A stretch of 13,592 nucleotides of DNA, taken from NCBI GenBank assembly GCA_033762055.1, contig JANRLZ010000397.1, positions 1-13,592 of the forward strand, written 5' to 3'. The notes under the pieces were generated by a model. It searched no databases. It saw nothing but the letters and a program-made list of their open reading frames with translations, and had not been told where the DNA came from. Of the stretch, positions 5,712-12,644 are shown piece by piece (the first letter of the stretch is position 1; each line of letters starts with the position of its first letter). The position numbers and the translations under genes were made by a program. Source of the DNA: M3007 sp033762055 (lineage in GTDB: Bacteria > Bacteroidota > Bacteroidia > Chitinophagales > Saprospiraceae).

Positions 5712-7439
5712 ATGCGTTTCCGCAAAGCCCTGCTCGTCGTCAATGGTATCTCCCGCGAACTCCAGCCCAACCGCGCCAATACCTTCGACGAGGTGTACGC
5801 CGATTTTCAACATCAATCCGAAAACGGCGAACATTACCGCATTTTTTTGCATCCCAAACAGGACATCACGGTGCAACGCCTCGAACTCCATTTCGACCTG
5901 TCGTTGCCCGCTGCCGCGCGTTTTTTTGCCAACGGCTATCAATCCTGGAGCGAAAGCCGTTGGCATTCACCGGACAGCCGAATCCCCCGCCTGCGACGTA
6001 TCGCCCGGAGTCGGCTGGGTTTTTATGGCGACGAACATATTGCCGGCATACCGCGCGGTCGCGGACAGCTGCATTCCTGGACCTACGCCCTCGTTCGTTA
6101 TCCGGCTGCGGGCGTCTTGCTGATGGGGTCTGTCAACGAACGCACGGGTTTTACCCTGTTTTTATACGATCACGCCAGTGGAACGCTCACGGTGCGCAAA
6201 GACCTGGATCGGCTGTCGCTGCGGCATTCTTTCCCGGCGTTGGAGCTGTGGTTTCAACAAGGCGAGGAAGCAGCGATGTTCGACGCCTATTTTGATAAAT
6301 GGGAAATAAAAGCCCCCGCTGCTCCGCCCGTATTGGGCTGGACCAGCTGGTATGCTCATTTCAATCAGATTACGGAGGCCTTATTGCTGGAAAAACTCGA
6401 CGCCTTTTCAGCAGAACCTTTGTTCAAGGCGCCCGGCACGGTTTTTCAAATAGACGATGGCTGGCAAAAAGAAATCGGCGACTGGCTGTCGGCCAAACCG
6501 GTCTTTCCCGGCGGTATGCGTGTCCTTGCGACCAAAATCAGAGAGAAAGGGTTGCAACCCGGCTTGTGGCTGGCGCCTTTTGTGGTTTCGCCGCGCTCCG
6601 AACTGGCACGCCGCCACCCTGAATGGCTGTTGCGCGATGCGAACGGCCGGCTTGTCCGGGCGGGCTGGAATCCGATGTGGGGCGGCTGGTACCATGCCCT
6701 CGATTTTTATCACGAAGGCGTGCGCGAATACCTGAGCGGCGTATTTCATATGGTTTTGGAGAAATGGGGGTACAATTTGTTAAAACTCGATTTTTTATTC
6801 GCCGTCGCACTGGCGCCGCCGCCCGGCAAAACACGTGGCGGCGTGATGTGGGAAGCGATGGAATTCTTGCGCCAACAATCAGGAACGGCACGAATACTTG
6901 CCTGCGGCGTACCGCTTGGCGCTGCATTCGGACTGGCCGACTACTGTCGCATCAGCGGCGATGTGCATACAGCATGGCGGCATCCGCTGCTTGATTTTCT
7001 GAAACATCGCGAGCGTGTGGACACGCTCGCTGCGCTCCGAAGCACACTGGGGCGGTGGCGCCTGAACGGGCGCGCCTTTCACAACGATCCCGACGTATTC
7101 ATTCTCCGAGTTGAGGGCCAGAAACTCAGCCCAACGCAACAGCATACCTTGCTCACCATCAATGCATTATTGGGAAACATCCTGTTTACTTCCGACGATC
7201 CATCGGTTTATTCACCCGAGCAACTAAGCGATCTGGCCGAAGGCCTGGCGTGGCGGGGCAGCGCAGTCCGAGAGGTCGTGGAGATAGCGGGGGATATTTG
7301 GAAAATTGATTTTGAACAGGAAGGCAAAAACTGGACAGCGTATTGCAATTTGAATTCCGAAGAAAAAAACCTACCTTCGTCCAATGGAGTCGGGATGGAA
7401 TTACGTCCTTACGAAACCCTTGTGTTGTTGGCCGGTTAA
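5712..7439 (+). CDS. Alpha-galactosidase, glycoside hydrolase family 36 type
   Basis: This 575-residue protein (from the ATG at 5712) should hydrolyse terminal alpha-1,6- or similar alpha-galactosides. The N-terminal ~200 residues form a beta-rich domain with ANGYQSWSESRW (73-84). The TIM barrel follows, with VLGWTSWYAHFNQI (207-220), FQIDDGWQ (246-252 region), GLWLAPFVVSP (284-294), the nucleophile D360 in LLKLDFLF and the acid/base D417 in YCRISGDVHTAW, all in the order expected for GH36. A small C-terminal beta domain ends at LRPYETLVLLAG. There is no signal peptide, so it is probably cytoplasmic, acting on imported oligosaccharides. It lies 206 bases from the divergent isomerase start and is followed after 100 bases by a lipoprotein gene with its own promoter box. 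Family assignment is firm; the exact substrate is not. Confidence 0.9.
   Translation: MRFRKALLVVNGISRELQPNRANTFDEVYADFQHQSENGEHYRIFLHPKQDITVQRLELHFDLSLPAAARFFANGYQSWSESRWHSPDSRIPRLRRIARSRLGFYGDEHIAGIPRGRGQLHSWTYALVRYPAAGVLLMGSVNERTGFTLFLYDHASGTLTVRKDLDRLSLRHSFPALELWFQQGEEAAMFDAYFDKWEIKAPAAPPVLGWTSWYAHFNQITEALLLEKLDAFSAEPLFKAPGTVFQIDDGWQKEIGDWLSAKPVFPGGMRVLATKIREKGLQPGLWLAPFVVSPRSELARRHPEWLLRDANGRLVRAGWNPMWGGWYHALDFYHEGVREYLSGVFHMVLEKWGYNLLKLDFLFAVALAPPPGKTRGGVMWEAMEFLRQQSGTARILACGVPLGAAFGLADYCRISGDVHTAWRHPLLDFLKHRERVDTLAALRSTLGRWRLNGRAFHNDPDVFILRVEGQKLSPTQQHTLLTINALLGNILFTSDDPSVYSPEQLSDLAEGLAWRGSAVREVVEIAGDIWKIDFEQEGKNWTAYCNLNSEEKNLPSSNGVGMELRPYETLVLLAG
7009..7030. repeat. Perfect 10-bp-arm palindrome inside the alpha-galactosidase gene
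   Basis: Arms GCGAGCGTGT and ACACGCTCGC flank a central GG. It encodes residues 433-440 (RERVDTLA), downstream of the acid/base Asp, without disturbing the frame. It may be chance in a GC-rich codon context, or a palindromic element settled in coding sequence. Confidence 0.5.
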
Positions 7440-7509
7440 CGGCACACATTTCAAACTCAAAACGTCTTCTATTGGCAAGCCTTTTTCACCCAACTAACCG
7501 TATGCTGCC

Positions 7510-7517
7510 TATCTTTG
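7510..7517 (+). promoter_or_regulatory. Bacteroidetes -7 promoter box for the DUF4249-like lipoprotein gene
   Basis: TATCTTTG, an exact TAnnTTTG match, ends 22 bases before the ATG at 7540. This suggests the lipoprotein gene is transcribed on its own and not only from the alpha-galactosidase promoter. Confidence 0.6.
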
Positions 7518-7539
7518 CCGCCGCTTAACTAAAATAGAC

Positions 7540-8565
7540 ATGAAAAAACTGCTCCTTCTGCTGCCTTTTGGACTATTCCTCTCCGCTTGCGCCAACGACT
7601 TTGACGTGACGGCGCCCTGGAAAGAAATTCCGGTAGTTTATGGCATTCTCTCGCCGCAGGATTCGGCGCATTATATCCGGGTAGAAAAAGCCTTCGTAGA
7701 CCCCGAAAAAAGCGCCCTGGAAATCGCCCAGATCGCCGACTCATTGTATTATCCCGAAAATGCCATCACGGTTTGGCTGGAAAACACTGATAATCAAAGC
7801 CGCATTCAGTTGCAGCGTGTTGACGGTGCGTTGGAGGGGTACCCCCGTGAAGAGGGCATTTTTGCCGGTCAGCCCAACTGGCTGTACAAAGTTAATCCGA
7901 GCAGCCCCTTTGTTTTACCCGGAAAATCCTATCGCCTGGTGATCGAACGCGCCGACGGCAAAGAAGATATTACCGCAACGACCGCCATCCCTTCCGAATT
8001 CATTATTACCAGTCCAAATCCAACCGATACACCTGTTCGGATTGATTTTATTGAAGATAAAAACACCAGCGTTGGTTGGCGTACCGATGTAAACGGGGTG
8101 TTTTTCAATGTCACATTTGTGGTTCGTATTCTTGAAAAAGCCCTGAACGGCACCACCCTTGAAACCAAAACACTGGTTTGGGAAGCAGCAAAAAACGTGG
8201 AGCGCGACGAAACGGCTTCGGGAGGCGTTTACCGCGCCACAGTGTTGCTTCCAGGGGTAAGTTTCTTCCGCTTTCTGGCTGAAAACCTTCAAAAGCCCGC
8301 GCCAGACCGTTACCGCGAATTCCAAAGCTGTGACATCCTGATCGAAGGCGGCGGCAGGGAAATCAAGCAATATCTTGAAACGGCACAGGCAAATTCAGGT
8401 CTTACCGGCGCCGAGGTATTCCCCAACTTTACCAACATTTCGGAGGGTTACGGCATTTTTACAGGTAAAAGCCGCACCACATTCACCGGCGTTCGTTTCC
8501 GGCAGGAAACCGTCGCTTCCATGAACCAAAGTTCGATTACCGATACACTCGGCTTTATTTTCTGA
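7540..8565 (+). CDS. DUF4249-like exported lipoprotein
   Basis: This 341-residue protein starts MKKLLLLLPFGLFLSAC, with a clear lipobox LSAC and C17 as the lipidated residue. The mature part begins ANDFDVTAPWKEIPVVYGIL, followed by SAHYIRVEKAFVDPEKSA, a beta-rich domain with SYRLVIERADGKEDITATT, and a C-terminal half with GGVYRATVLLPG and a final segment TSITDTLGFIF-like in style. The pattern of a CxxxFDV start, an Ig-like first domain and a jelly-roll-like remainder is typical of DUF4249-type Bacteroidetes lipoproteins; I am sure of the lipoprotein and less sure of the Pfam family. Such proteins are often found with TonB-dependent receptors, but none is in the window. It has its own -7 box and ends 32 bases before a strong terminator, so it is probably monocistronic. 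Confidence 0.75.
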   Translation: MKKLLLLLPFGLFLSACANDFDVTAPWKEIPVVYGILSPQDSAHYIRVEKAFVDPEKSALEIAQIADSLYYPENAITVWLENTDNQSRIQLQRVDGALEGYPREEGIFAGQPNWLYKVNPSSPFVLPGKSYRLVIERADGKEDITATTAIPSEFIITSPNPTDTPVRIDFIEDKNTSVGWRTDVNGVFFNVTFVVRILEKALNGTTLETKTLVWEAAKNVERDETASGGVYRATVLLPGVSFFRFLAENLQKPAPDRYREFQSCDILIEGGGREIKQYLETAQANSGLTGAEVFPNFTNISEGYGIFTGKSRTTFTGVRFRQETVASMNQSSITDTLGFIF

Positions 8566-8597
8566 TACACCGTACCCTGCAATAAACCTCCTTTTGT

Positions 8598-8637
8598 GTA
8601 CGCCGGACCACCGTTTGTTGGTCCGGCGTACTTTTTT
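8598..8637 (+). terminator. Strong intrinsic terminator after the DUF4249-like gene
   Basis: Arms GTACGCCGGACCA (8598-8610) and TGGTCCGGCGTAC (8619-8631) form a perfect 13-bp stem around an 8-base loop, followed by six T's. It lies 32 bases after the stop codon of the lipoprotein gene. Confidence 0.92.
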
Positions 8638-8639
8638 GC

Positions 8640-8910
8640 GGCAATCATTCTTCAAGACGTGTCATGGAATTGTTTTTTTGAGTTAATGTCGCTACTAATT
8701 ATCAAATAATTTTTTCACAACCAATAAATTTTGTCACAATCTTCAACCGCCCTAATATATTGGATATTATAAAATAAATAATCTACAAAAAAAGTATTTG
8801 TAAATTTTTGCGCTCCTTGTCTCCCCCGACTCTTAATTCAAAGGTCGTAAACCTGTTATTAATATCGAAATAATTTTTTCACAACTTAGCAAAAATGTAA
8901 TTGTAATTGG
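8640..8910. other. AT-rich gene-free stretch with repeated TTTTTTCACAAC motifs
   Basis: No plausible coding sequence is seen here, and the base composition is far richer in A and T than in the neighbouring genes. An 18-base exact direct repeat, AAATAATTTTTTCACAAC, occurs at 8704-8721 and 8868-8885, and a looser copy (AATAAATTTTGTCACAA) lies at 8723-8739. Within them TTTTTCACA loosely resembles a DnaA box. It may be a regulatory region for the RNA element that follows, a protein-binding repeat cluster, or old acquired DNA. Confidence 0.5.
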
Positions 8911-8974
8911 CATGCCAGGCGACCCACTTTTGTGGTGTGAACGGTGGCAATAAAAGTATTGTCGCCATAGAGAT

Positions 8975-8991
8975 ATGTTCATGGGATTATA
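8975..8991 (+). repeat. 17-bp direct repeat, copy 1 (ATGTTCATGGGATTATA)
   Basis: This is the first of two exact copies 176 bases apart. It lies in the segment left unpaired between helices P2 and P3 of the candidate RNA. It also opens a tiny frame, MFMGLYKFR, that stops just before the long hairpin. Confidence 0.75.
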
Positions 8992-9112
8992 CAAATTCAG
9001 GTGAGAGAGCAAGTCCTTTCAGCGTTGAAAGGACTTGCCAACCTGAATCATCGTTCACCACATCAACTTAGGAATTAGTTACACACCTCGTCGTTTTCTT
9101 CAGTTTCCTTAC

Positions 9113-9129
9113 AGGCATCGTGCCTTTTT
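9113..9129 (+). terminator. Weak terminator-like hairpin inside the candidate RNA
   Basis: AGGCA and TGCCT pair around a 3-base TCG loop and run into five T's. The stem is only 5 bp, so it may be a partial or conditional stop, or simply a hairpin of the longer RNA. Confidence 0.3.
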
Positions 9130-9150
9130 CGACAAGACCTTAGGTACGAA

Positions 9151-9167
9151 ATGTTCATGGGATTATA
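9151..9167 (+). repeat. 17-bp direct repeat, copy 2 (ATGTTCATGGGATTATA)
   Basis: This second exact copy lies just upstream of the terminator at 9181-9210. The flanks of the two copies are unrelated, so the repeat is limited to these 17 bases. Here the small frame is MFMGL followed at once by TAA. Confidence 0.75.
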
Positions 9168-9180
9168 ATTTGTTGTTTAC

Positions 9181-9210
9181 AAGCCGCATCAAAAGAGGTG
9201 CGGCTTTTTT
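9181..9210 (+). terminator. Intrinsic terminator upstream of panB
   Basis: AAGCCGCA (9181-9188) and TGCGGCTT (9199-9206) form an 8-bp stem around a 10-base loop, with T's from 9205 to 9210. No coding sequence precedes it for over 500 bases, so it must end a non-coding transcript or act as an attenuator for panB. The reverse strand has no U-tract. Confidence 0.85.
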
Positions 9211-9222
9211 GTTTTCAGCCCC

Positions 9223-9230
9223 TACCTTTC
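9223..9230 (+). promoter_or_regulatory. Possible -7 promoter box for panB
   Basis: TACCTTTC differs from TAnnTTTG in the last base only. It lies after the terminator and 40 bases before the panB ATG, so panB would have its own promoter independent of the RNA element. Confidence 0.35.
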
Positions 9231-9270
9231 GGCCTGAAAAGCAGTCCTTCACTTTTTCATCTCCCAGCTT

Positions 9271-10089
9271 ATGTCCATTGCAACCGGCGAAATAAAACGT
9301 GTGACCACGCACAGCATCCAGGCCATGAAGAACAAGGGCGAAAAAATCGCCATGCTAACGGCCTACGACTACTCCATGGCGCGCATCCTCGACGAAGCGG
9401 GCATTGACATTTTACTAGTCGGCGACTCTGCTTCGAATGTGATGGCCGGCCACGAAACAACCCTGCCCATTACGCTCGACCAAATGATCTACCACGCCCA
9501 GTCGGTCGTACGCGCCGTCAAACGCGCCATGGTTGTTGTGGACCTGCCGTTTGGGAGTTACCAGTCGAATTCAGAAATCGCGCTCTCAAGTGCCATCCGG
9601 ATCATGAAAGAATCGGGCGCCCACGCCGTCAAACTCGAAGGCGGGCAAGAGGAAGAAGAAAGCATCCGCCGCATCCTGCGCGCCGGAATCCCGATTATGG
9701 GGCACCTTGGGCTCACACCGCAAAGTATTTACAAATTTGGCACTTACTCTGTACGTGCCAAAGAAGAAGCCGAAGCGCAAAAACTCCGGGAAGACGCCCA
9801 ACTTTTGGACAATCTGGGCTGTTTCGCCCTGGTACTCGAAAAAATACCCGCTCAATTGGCGCGTGAGGTGTCGGAAAGCATCGAAATCCCGACCATTGGC
9901 ATAGGCGCCGGAAAATATTGCGACGGGCAGGTTTTGGTTACGCAGGATATGCTGGGCATCACCAAAGATTTTAAACCGCGCTTTCTGCGCCGCTATCTCG
10001 AACTGTTCGACGCCGTGGGCGATGCCACCAAACAATATATTCAGGACGTGAAAGGAAAAGATTTTCCGAACGACAGCGAGCAATATTGA
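9271..10089 (+). CDS. panB: 3-methyl-2-oxobutanoate hydroxymethyltransferase (ketopantoate hydroxymethyltransferase)
   Basis: This 272-residue enzyme makes ketopantoate from 3-methyl-2-oxobutanoate and 5,10-methylenetetrahydrofolate, the first committed step of pantothenate and so coenzyme A synthesis in the cytoplasm. The full length and all core motifs of PanB are present: MLTAYDYSMARILDEAGIDI (28-47), GDSASNVMAGHETTLPITLD (51-70) with D52, VVVDLPFGSYQ with D91, AVKLEGG with E123, GHLGLTPQS (144-152), LVLEKIP with E190 as the catalytic base, and PTIGIGAGKYCDGQVLV (207-223). D52, D91 and E123 are the expected metal ligands. The ATG at 9271 gives the usual N-terminus before KRVTTHSIQAMK. The gene is followed after 3 bases by the RDD gene. 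No other pantothenate gene is in the window. Confidence 0.97.
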   Translation: MSIATGEIKRVTTHSIQAMKNKGEKIAMLTAYDYSMARILDEAGIDILLVGDSASNVMAGHETTLPITLDQMIYHAQSVVRAVKRAMVVVDLPFGSYQSNSEIALSSAIRIMKESGAHAVKLEGGQEEEESIRRILRAGIPIMGHLGLTPQSIYKFGTYSVRAKEEAEAQKLREDAQLLDNLGCFALVLEKIPAQLAREVSESIEIPTIGIGAGKYCDGQVLVTQDMLGITKDFKPRFLRRYLELFDAVGDATKQYIQDVKGKDFPNDSEQY

Positions 10090-10092
10090 TCT

Positions 10093-10836
10093 ATGCAGAA
10101 GACGATCGAAATACGAACCACTCAAAACGTGACCATTGAGTATGAGCTCGCCGGCTTGCGCGAACGCTTCCTCGCCTGGATGCTTGATACCGCGATCGTC
10201 GGGTTTGGGTATTACCTGGTCATTATCCTGATTGCGCTGATATTTGACGGACTGGGCGACATGTGGTGGGGAATATTTATCGGCATTTCTTTGTTCCTGG
10301 CCTACTTTTTATACCATATTCTTTTTGAAATTCTGCGCCGCGGGCAAAGTCCGGGCAAAATCGCCCTCGGTTGCAAGGTAGTGCGGCTCGACGGCAAAGA
10401 CCCGGAATGGAGCGATGTCACGCTGCGGGCGTTGTTGCAATTGGTGGATTCCATTTTTTGCCTTGGTCTGGTGGGCAGTCTGCTGATAAAAACCACGGCA
10501 AAAGCGCAGCGATTGGGCGATATGGCCGCCAATACCACCGTCATCAAACTGAATAGCGCTGCCTATTCCTTTCGTTTGGCCGATATCCTGAGTATTTCCA
10601 CGCTCGACAACTACCAGCCGGTGTATCCGGAGGTACGCAACCTGAGCGAGCGCGACATGATTTACGTAAAGAATGCGCTGACCCGTTACTCCACCTATCC
10701 CAACCAGGCACATGAAGAATTGATCGAAGACCTGGTCAGTCACCTGATGCCGCTGGTCGGCGTGGAGCAACGGCCTTTCAACAGGATCGAATTTTTGAAG
10801 ACCCTGTTGAAAGACTACATTGTACTAACCCGTTGA
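10093..10836 (+). CDS. RDD family integral membrane protein
   Basis: This 247-residue protein has the RDD domain in residues ~10-150. ERFLAWMLDTAIVGF carries the conserved R25 and D32, and RRGQSPGKIALGCKVVR (82-98) and AQRLGDMAANTTVI (138-151) are the other hallmarks. Three hydrophobic segments are seen at about 30-51, 59-80 and 115-132. The remaining ~95 residues are soluble, with helical SERDMIYVKNALTRYSTYP and a C-terminal leucine-rich segment, as in longer RDD proteins of Bacteroidetes. RDD proteins have no single agreed role; some have been linked to transport. It begins 3 bases after panB and is surely co-transcribed with it, which need not mean a shared function. Its stop is one base from the stop of the convergent hydrolase gene. 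Confidence 0.85.
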   Translation: MQKTIEIRTTQNVTIEYELAGLRERFLAWMLDTAIVGFGYYLVIILIALIFDGLGDMWWGIFIGISLFLAYFLYHILFEILRRGQSPGKIALGCKVVRLDGKDPEWSDVTLRALLQLVDSIFCLGLVGSLLIKTTAKAQRLGDMAANTTVIKLNSAAYSFRLADILSISTLDNYQPVYPEVRNLSERDMIYVKNALTRYSTYPNQAHEELIEDLVSHLMPLVGVEQRPFNRIEFLKTLLKDYIVLTR

Positions 10837-10837
10837 A

Positions 10838-12469
10838 TCAGAAGAGGTATCCCCAAAATTTACGTTTCTTTTTTGCGCCGTTTTTGGTCTTTTTTACATA
10901 AACCGGGTCACTCGGGTTGCTGCCAACATTGGCACGGTTAAATCCGATTACCACGTAAGTGTAATATTCCCCTTCAATAGCGGTATAGTCTTCAAAATAC
11001 CATTTGTCGGCGTAAAACGGGGTGAAGCCCAACAGATGCCTCGGATTGTCGAATTTCCCAACGCCCTCCCCGTCGAAACGGTAGAGGGCGAAATAAAAAG
11101 GCATTTCATCGCCGGAAAGAAGTTGGCACAAATTCCAGGTCAGTTGTACCGTACTGGGGGTTCCTTTTACCCGACAGATGGTAGCTGTGGCCGGCGTCGC
11201 TTTCGACAGGGATGGCATGGGCGGCACAAGCGCCGGATGCCGCCACAAGGAACTGATCAGGGTGTCCTGTACGCCCAGCGGGTTGCGCAACAAAGGTTTA
11301 ACCGAAAAGAACACACTTCCGTTTACGTTCGGGTTGGCGCGGTTGAGCGCAATTTGTTTGCTGATTTCTTCCTCGTTTTCCCAGTTCGGGTCGTTGGCCG
11401 AATTGTTGATTTTGTAAGCGGCATGGCCCACGTACAATTGTTTGCCATACAGGTGTTTACTCCACCAGTCCACCAGAACTTCATAATCTGCTGCCGGGAA
11501 CCCGATACTCCAGTAAATCTGCGGCGCCACGTAATCAATCCAGCCTTTTTCGAGCCAGTGTAATACATCGGCGTAGAGGTCGTCGTAGCACGTAACACCG
11601 GCCCGGGTATCGGAGCCGCGTTCGGGGTCGCGTTCCTTGTTGCGCCACACACCGAAGGGGCCGATGCCGAATTTGACATAGGGCTTGTATCTTTTTATTG
11701 TTTGCGACACGTTTTCGATGAGCAAATTCACATTATTGCGCCGCCAGTCGCCGATGTCGGTAAAATCATGATCGCCCGATGCGAAGTTGTCGTAATCGTC
11801 GAGTGCATCGTCGAGATTAAAACCTTTTTCCTTGTATGGATAGAAATAATCGTCGAAGTGAATACCATCTACGTCATAGCGCAACACGATGTCTTTCACC
11901 ACATTGGAAAGGTATTGCCGCACCGACGGACTGGCCGGGTTGAAATACCATTTGTTGCCGTACCTGAAAAACCATTCGGCTTTTCGCCTTGGCGGCAGGG
12001 CGCGCAGGGGGTGCAGCGAATCAAGCGCCGAAGTATCCGGATCAAATGTGGCGCGGTAGGGATTGTGCCAGGCGTGAAATTCCATCCGGCGGTCGTGCGC
12101 CGATTTGATCATGTATTCGAGGGGGTCGAACAAAGAATCGTCGAGCATGGCGCCTTGCTGCCCCACCAGGAATTTACTGAGCGGTACGGTAGGTGATTTG
12201 TAAAAGGCATCGCCGGCAGGACGGATTTGCACAAACACAGCATTCATGTTCATGCCTTTGAGAATATCCATCAGGCTGTCGAATTCTGTCTTTATTTCCG
12301 CCGAACTGAGTCCGGGACGCGAAGGAAAATCAATATTGGCCACGGTGGCGACCCAGGCGCCGCGCAGTTCGGCGGGTGGCGACTGGGAAGATTTTGACGA
12401 TTGCGCCAGGGTGGTAAATCCGGAAAAAACAGCGAAAAAGAGGAGAGTTAACCGCAAACAGGTGTTCAT
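10838..12469 (-). CDS. GHL10 (DUF187) family secreted glycosyl hydrolase-like protein
   Basis: This 543-residue exported protein has a Sec signal peptide at 1-22 (MNTCLRLTLLFFAVFSGFTT then LAQ). The GHL10 domain (PF02638, formerly DUF187) covers about 33-405: ELRGAWVATVANIDFPS (34-50), NAVFVQIRPAGDAFY (76-90), FHAWHNPYRA (131-140), YDVDGIHFDDYFYP (198-211) with the acidic pair expected at a barrel active site, KFGIGPFGVWRN (266-277) and IDYVAPQIYW (311-320). Residues ~420-525 look like a fibronectin type III-like module, followed by a basic tail KKTKNGAKKKRK. The family is thought to act on polysaccharides or peptidoglycan-related glycans at the cell envelope; the substrate is unknown. It is a single gene between the convergent RDD gene and the divergent LpxD-like gene. 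On its strand TACTTTC lies about 20 bases upstream of the ATG and could be a degenerate -7 box. Confidence 0.9.
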   Translation of the reverse strand: MNTCLRLTLLFFAVFSGFTTLAQSSKSSQSPPAELRGAWVATVANIDFPSRPGLSSAEIKTEFDSLMDILKGMNMNAVFVQIRPAGDAFYKSPTVPLSKFLVGQQGAMLDDSLFDPLEYMIKSAHDRRMEFHAWHNPYRATFDPDTSALDSLHPLRALPPRRKAEWFFRYGNKWYFNPASPSVRQYLSNVVKDIVLRYDVDGIHFDDYFYPYKEKGFNLDDALDDYDNFASGDHDFTDIGDWRRNNVNLLIENVSQTIKRYKPYVKFGIGPFGVWRNKERDPERGSDTRAGVTCYDDLYADVLHWLEKGWIDYVAPQIYWSIGFPAADYEVLVDWWSKHLYGKQLYVGHAAYKINNSANDPNWENEEEISKQIALNRANPNVNGSVFFSVKPLLRNPLGVQDTLISSLWRHPALVPPMPSLSKATPATATICRVKGTPSTVQLTWNLCQLLSGDEMPFYFALYRFDGEGVGKFDNPRHLLGFTPFYADKWYFEDYTAIEGEYYTYVVIGFNRANVGSNPSDPVYVKKTKNGAKKKRKFWGYLF

Positions 12470-12557
12470 ATAACTGTGGTTTTGGGGGTGAAAGTAGGAT
12501 ATTCTGCTTGTTTATTCATAGCGCATCGCTCCCGGAAAATTGACCTTGATTCCGAAA

Positions 12558-12579
12558 ACCGTTAGAACGGTATTTTTTT
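12558..12579 (+). terminator. Possible short terminator-like hairpin in a divergent gap
   Basis: ACCGT and ACGGT pair around TAGA and run into seven T's. No transcript is expected to arrive here from the left on this strand, since the hydrolase gene reads away. It may be part of the LpxD-like gene's leader or chance; the other strand shows TTTT after the same hairpin. Confidence 0.25.
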
Positions 12580-12644
12580 AGAATTTTGCCGCCCAACTAC
12601 GCGCTTTCAAGCACTGTGTTTTCCTGATCAAATAACCGTCCAAC

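Larger units (their letters stand above)
8918..9210 (+). ncRNA. Candidate structured non-coding RNA or leader, unknown class
   Basis: This gene-free segment is dense in base-pairing. P1 pairs GTGGTGTGAACG (8932-8943) with CGTTCACCAC (9052-9061), with a 2-base bulge. P2 is a hairpin at 8944-8965 with an AAAG loop and nine pairs, two of them G-U type. P3 pairs ATTCAGGT (8995-9002) with ACCTGAAT (9041-9048) and then, after a bulge, GCAAGTCCTTTC (9009-9020) with GAAAGGACTTGC (9027-9038). P1-P3 can form a three-way junction. An alternative helix, GGCGAC (8918-8923) with GTCGCC (8961-8966), competes with P2. A weak hairpin plus T-run lies at 9113-9129, and a strong terminator closes the segment at 9210. 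I do not recognise the class: it does not look like tmRNA, SRP RNA or RNase P, and a 6S-type RNA was not excluded. It could also be the leader of panB. Confidence 0.45.

Noticed and set aside
5678..6295. 205-codon plus-strand frame overlapping the alpha-galactosidase start
   Set aside because: It is Arg/Pro-rich frame-shifted sequence over a gene with clear GH36 features.
8640..8910. Replication origin
   Set aside because: The repeats match the DnaA box only loosely, there is no dnaA, dnaN or similar gene nearby, and skew cannot be judged from this window; kept only as an open possibility.
8918..9210. tmRNA, SRP RNA, tRNA or retron RNA
   Set aside because: No tRNA-like ends, CCA, tag-peptide frame or SRP GNAR-type apical loop could be recognised, and there is no reverse transcriptase gene nearby.
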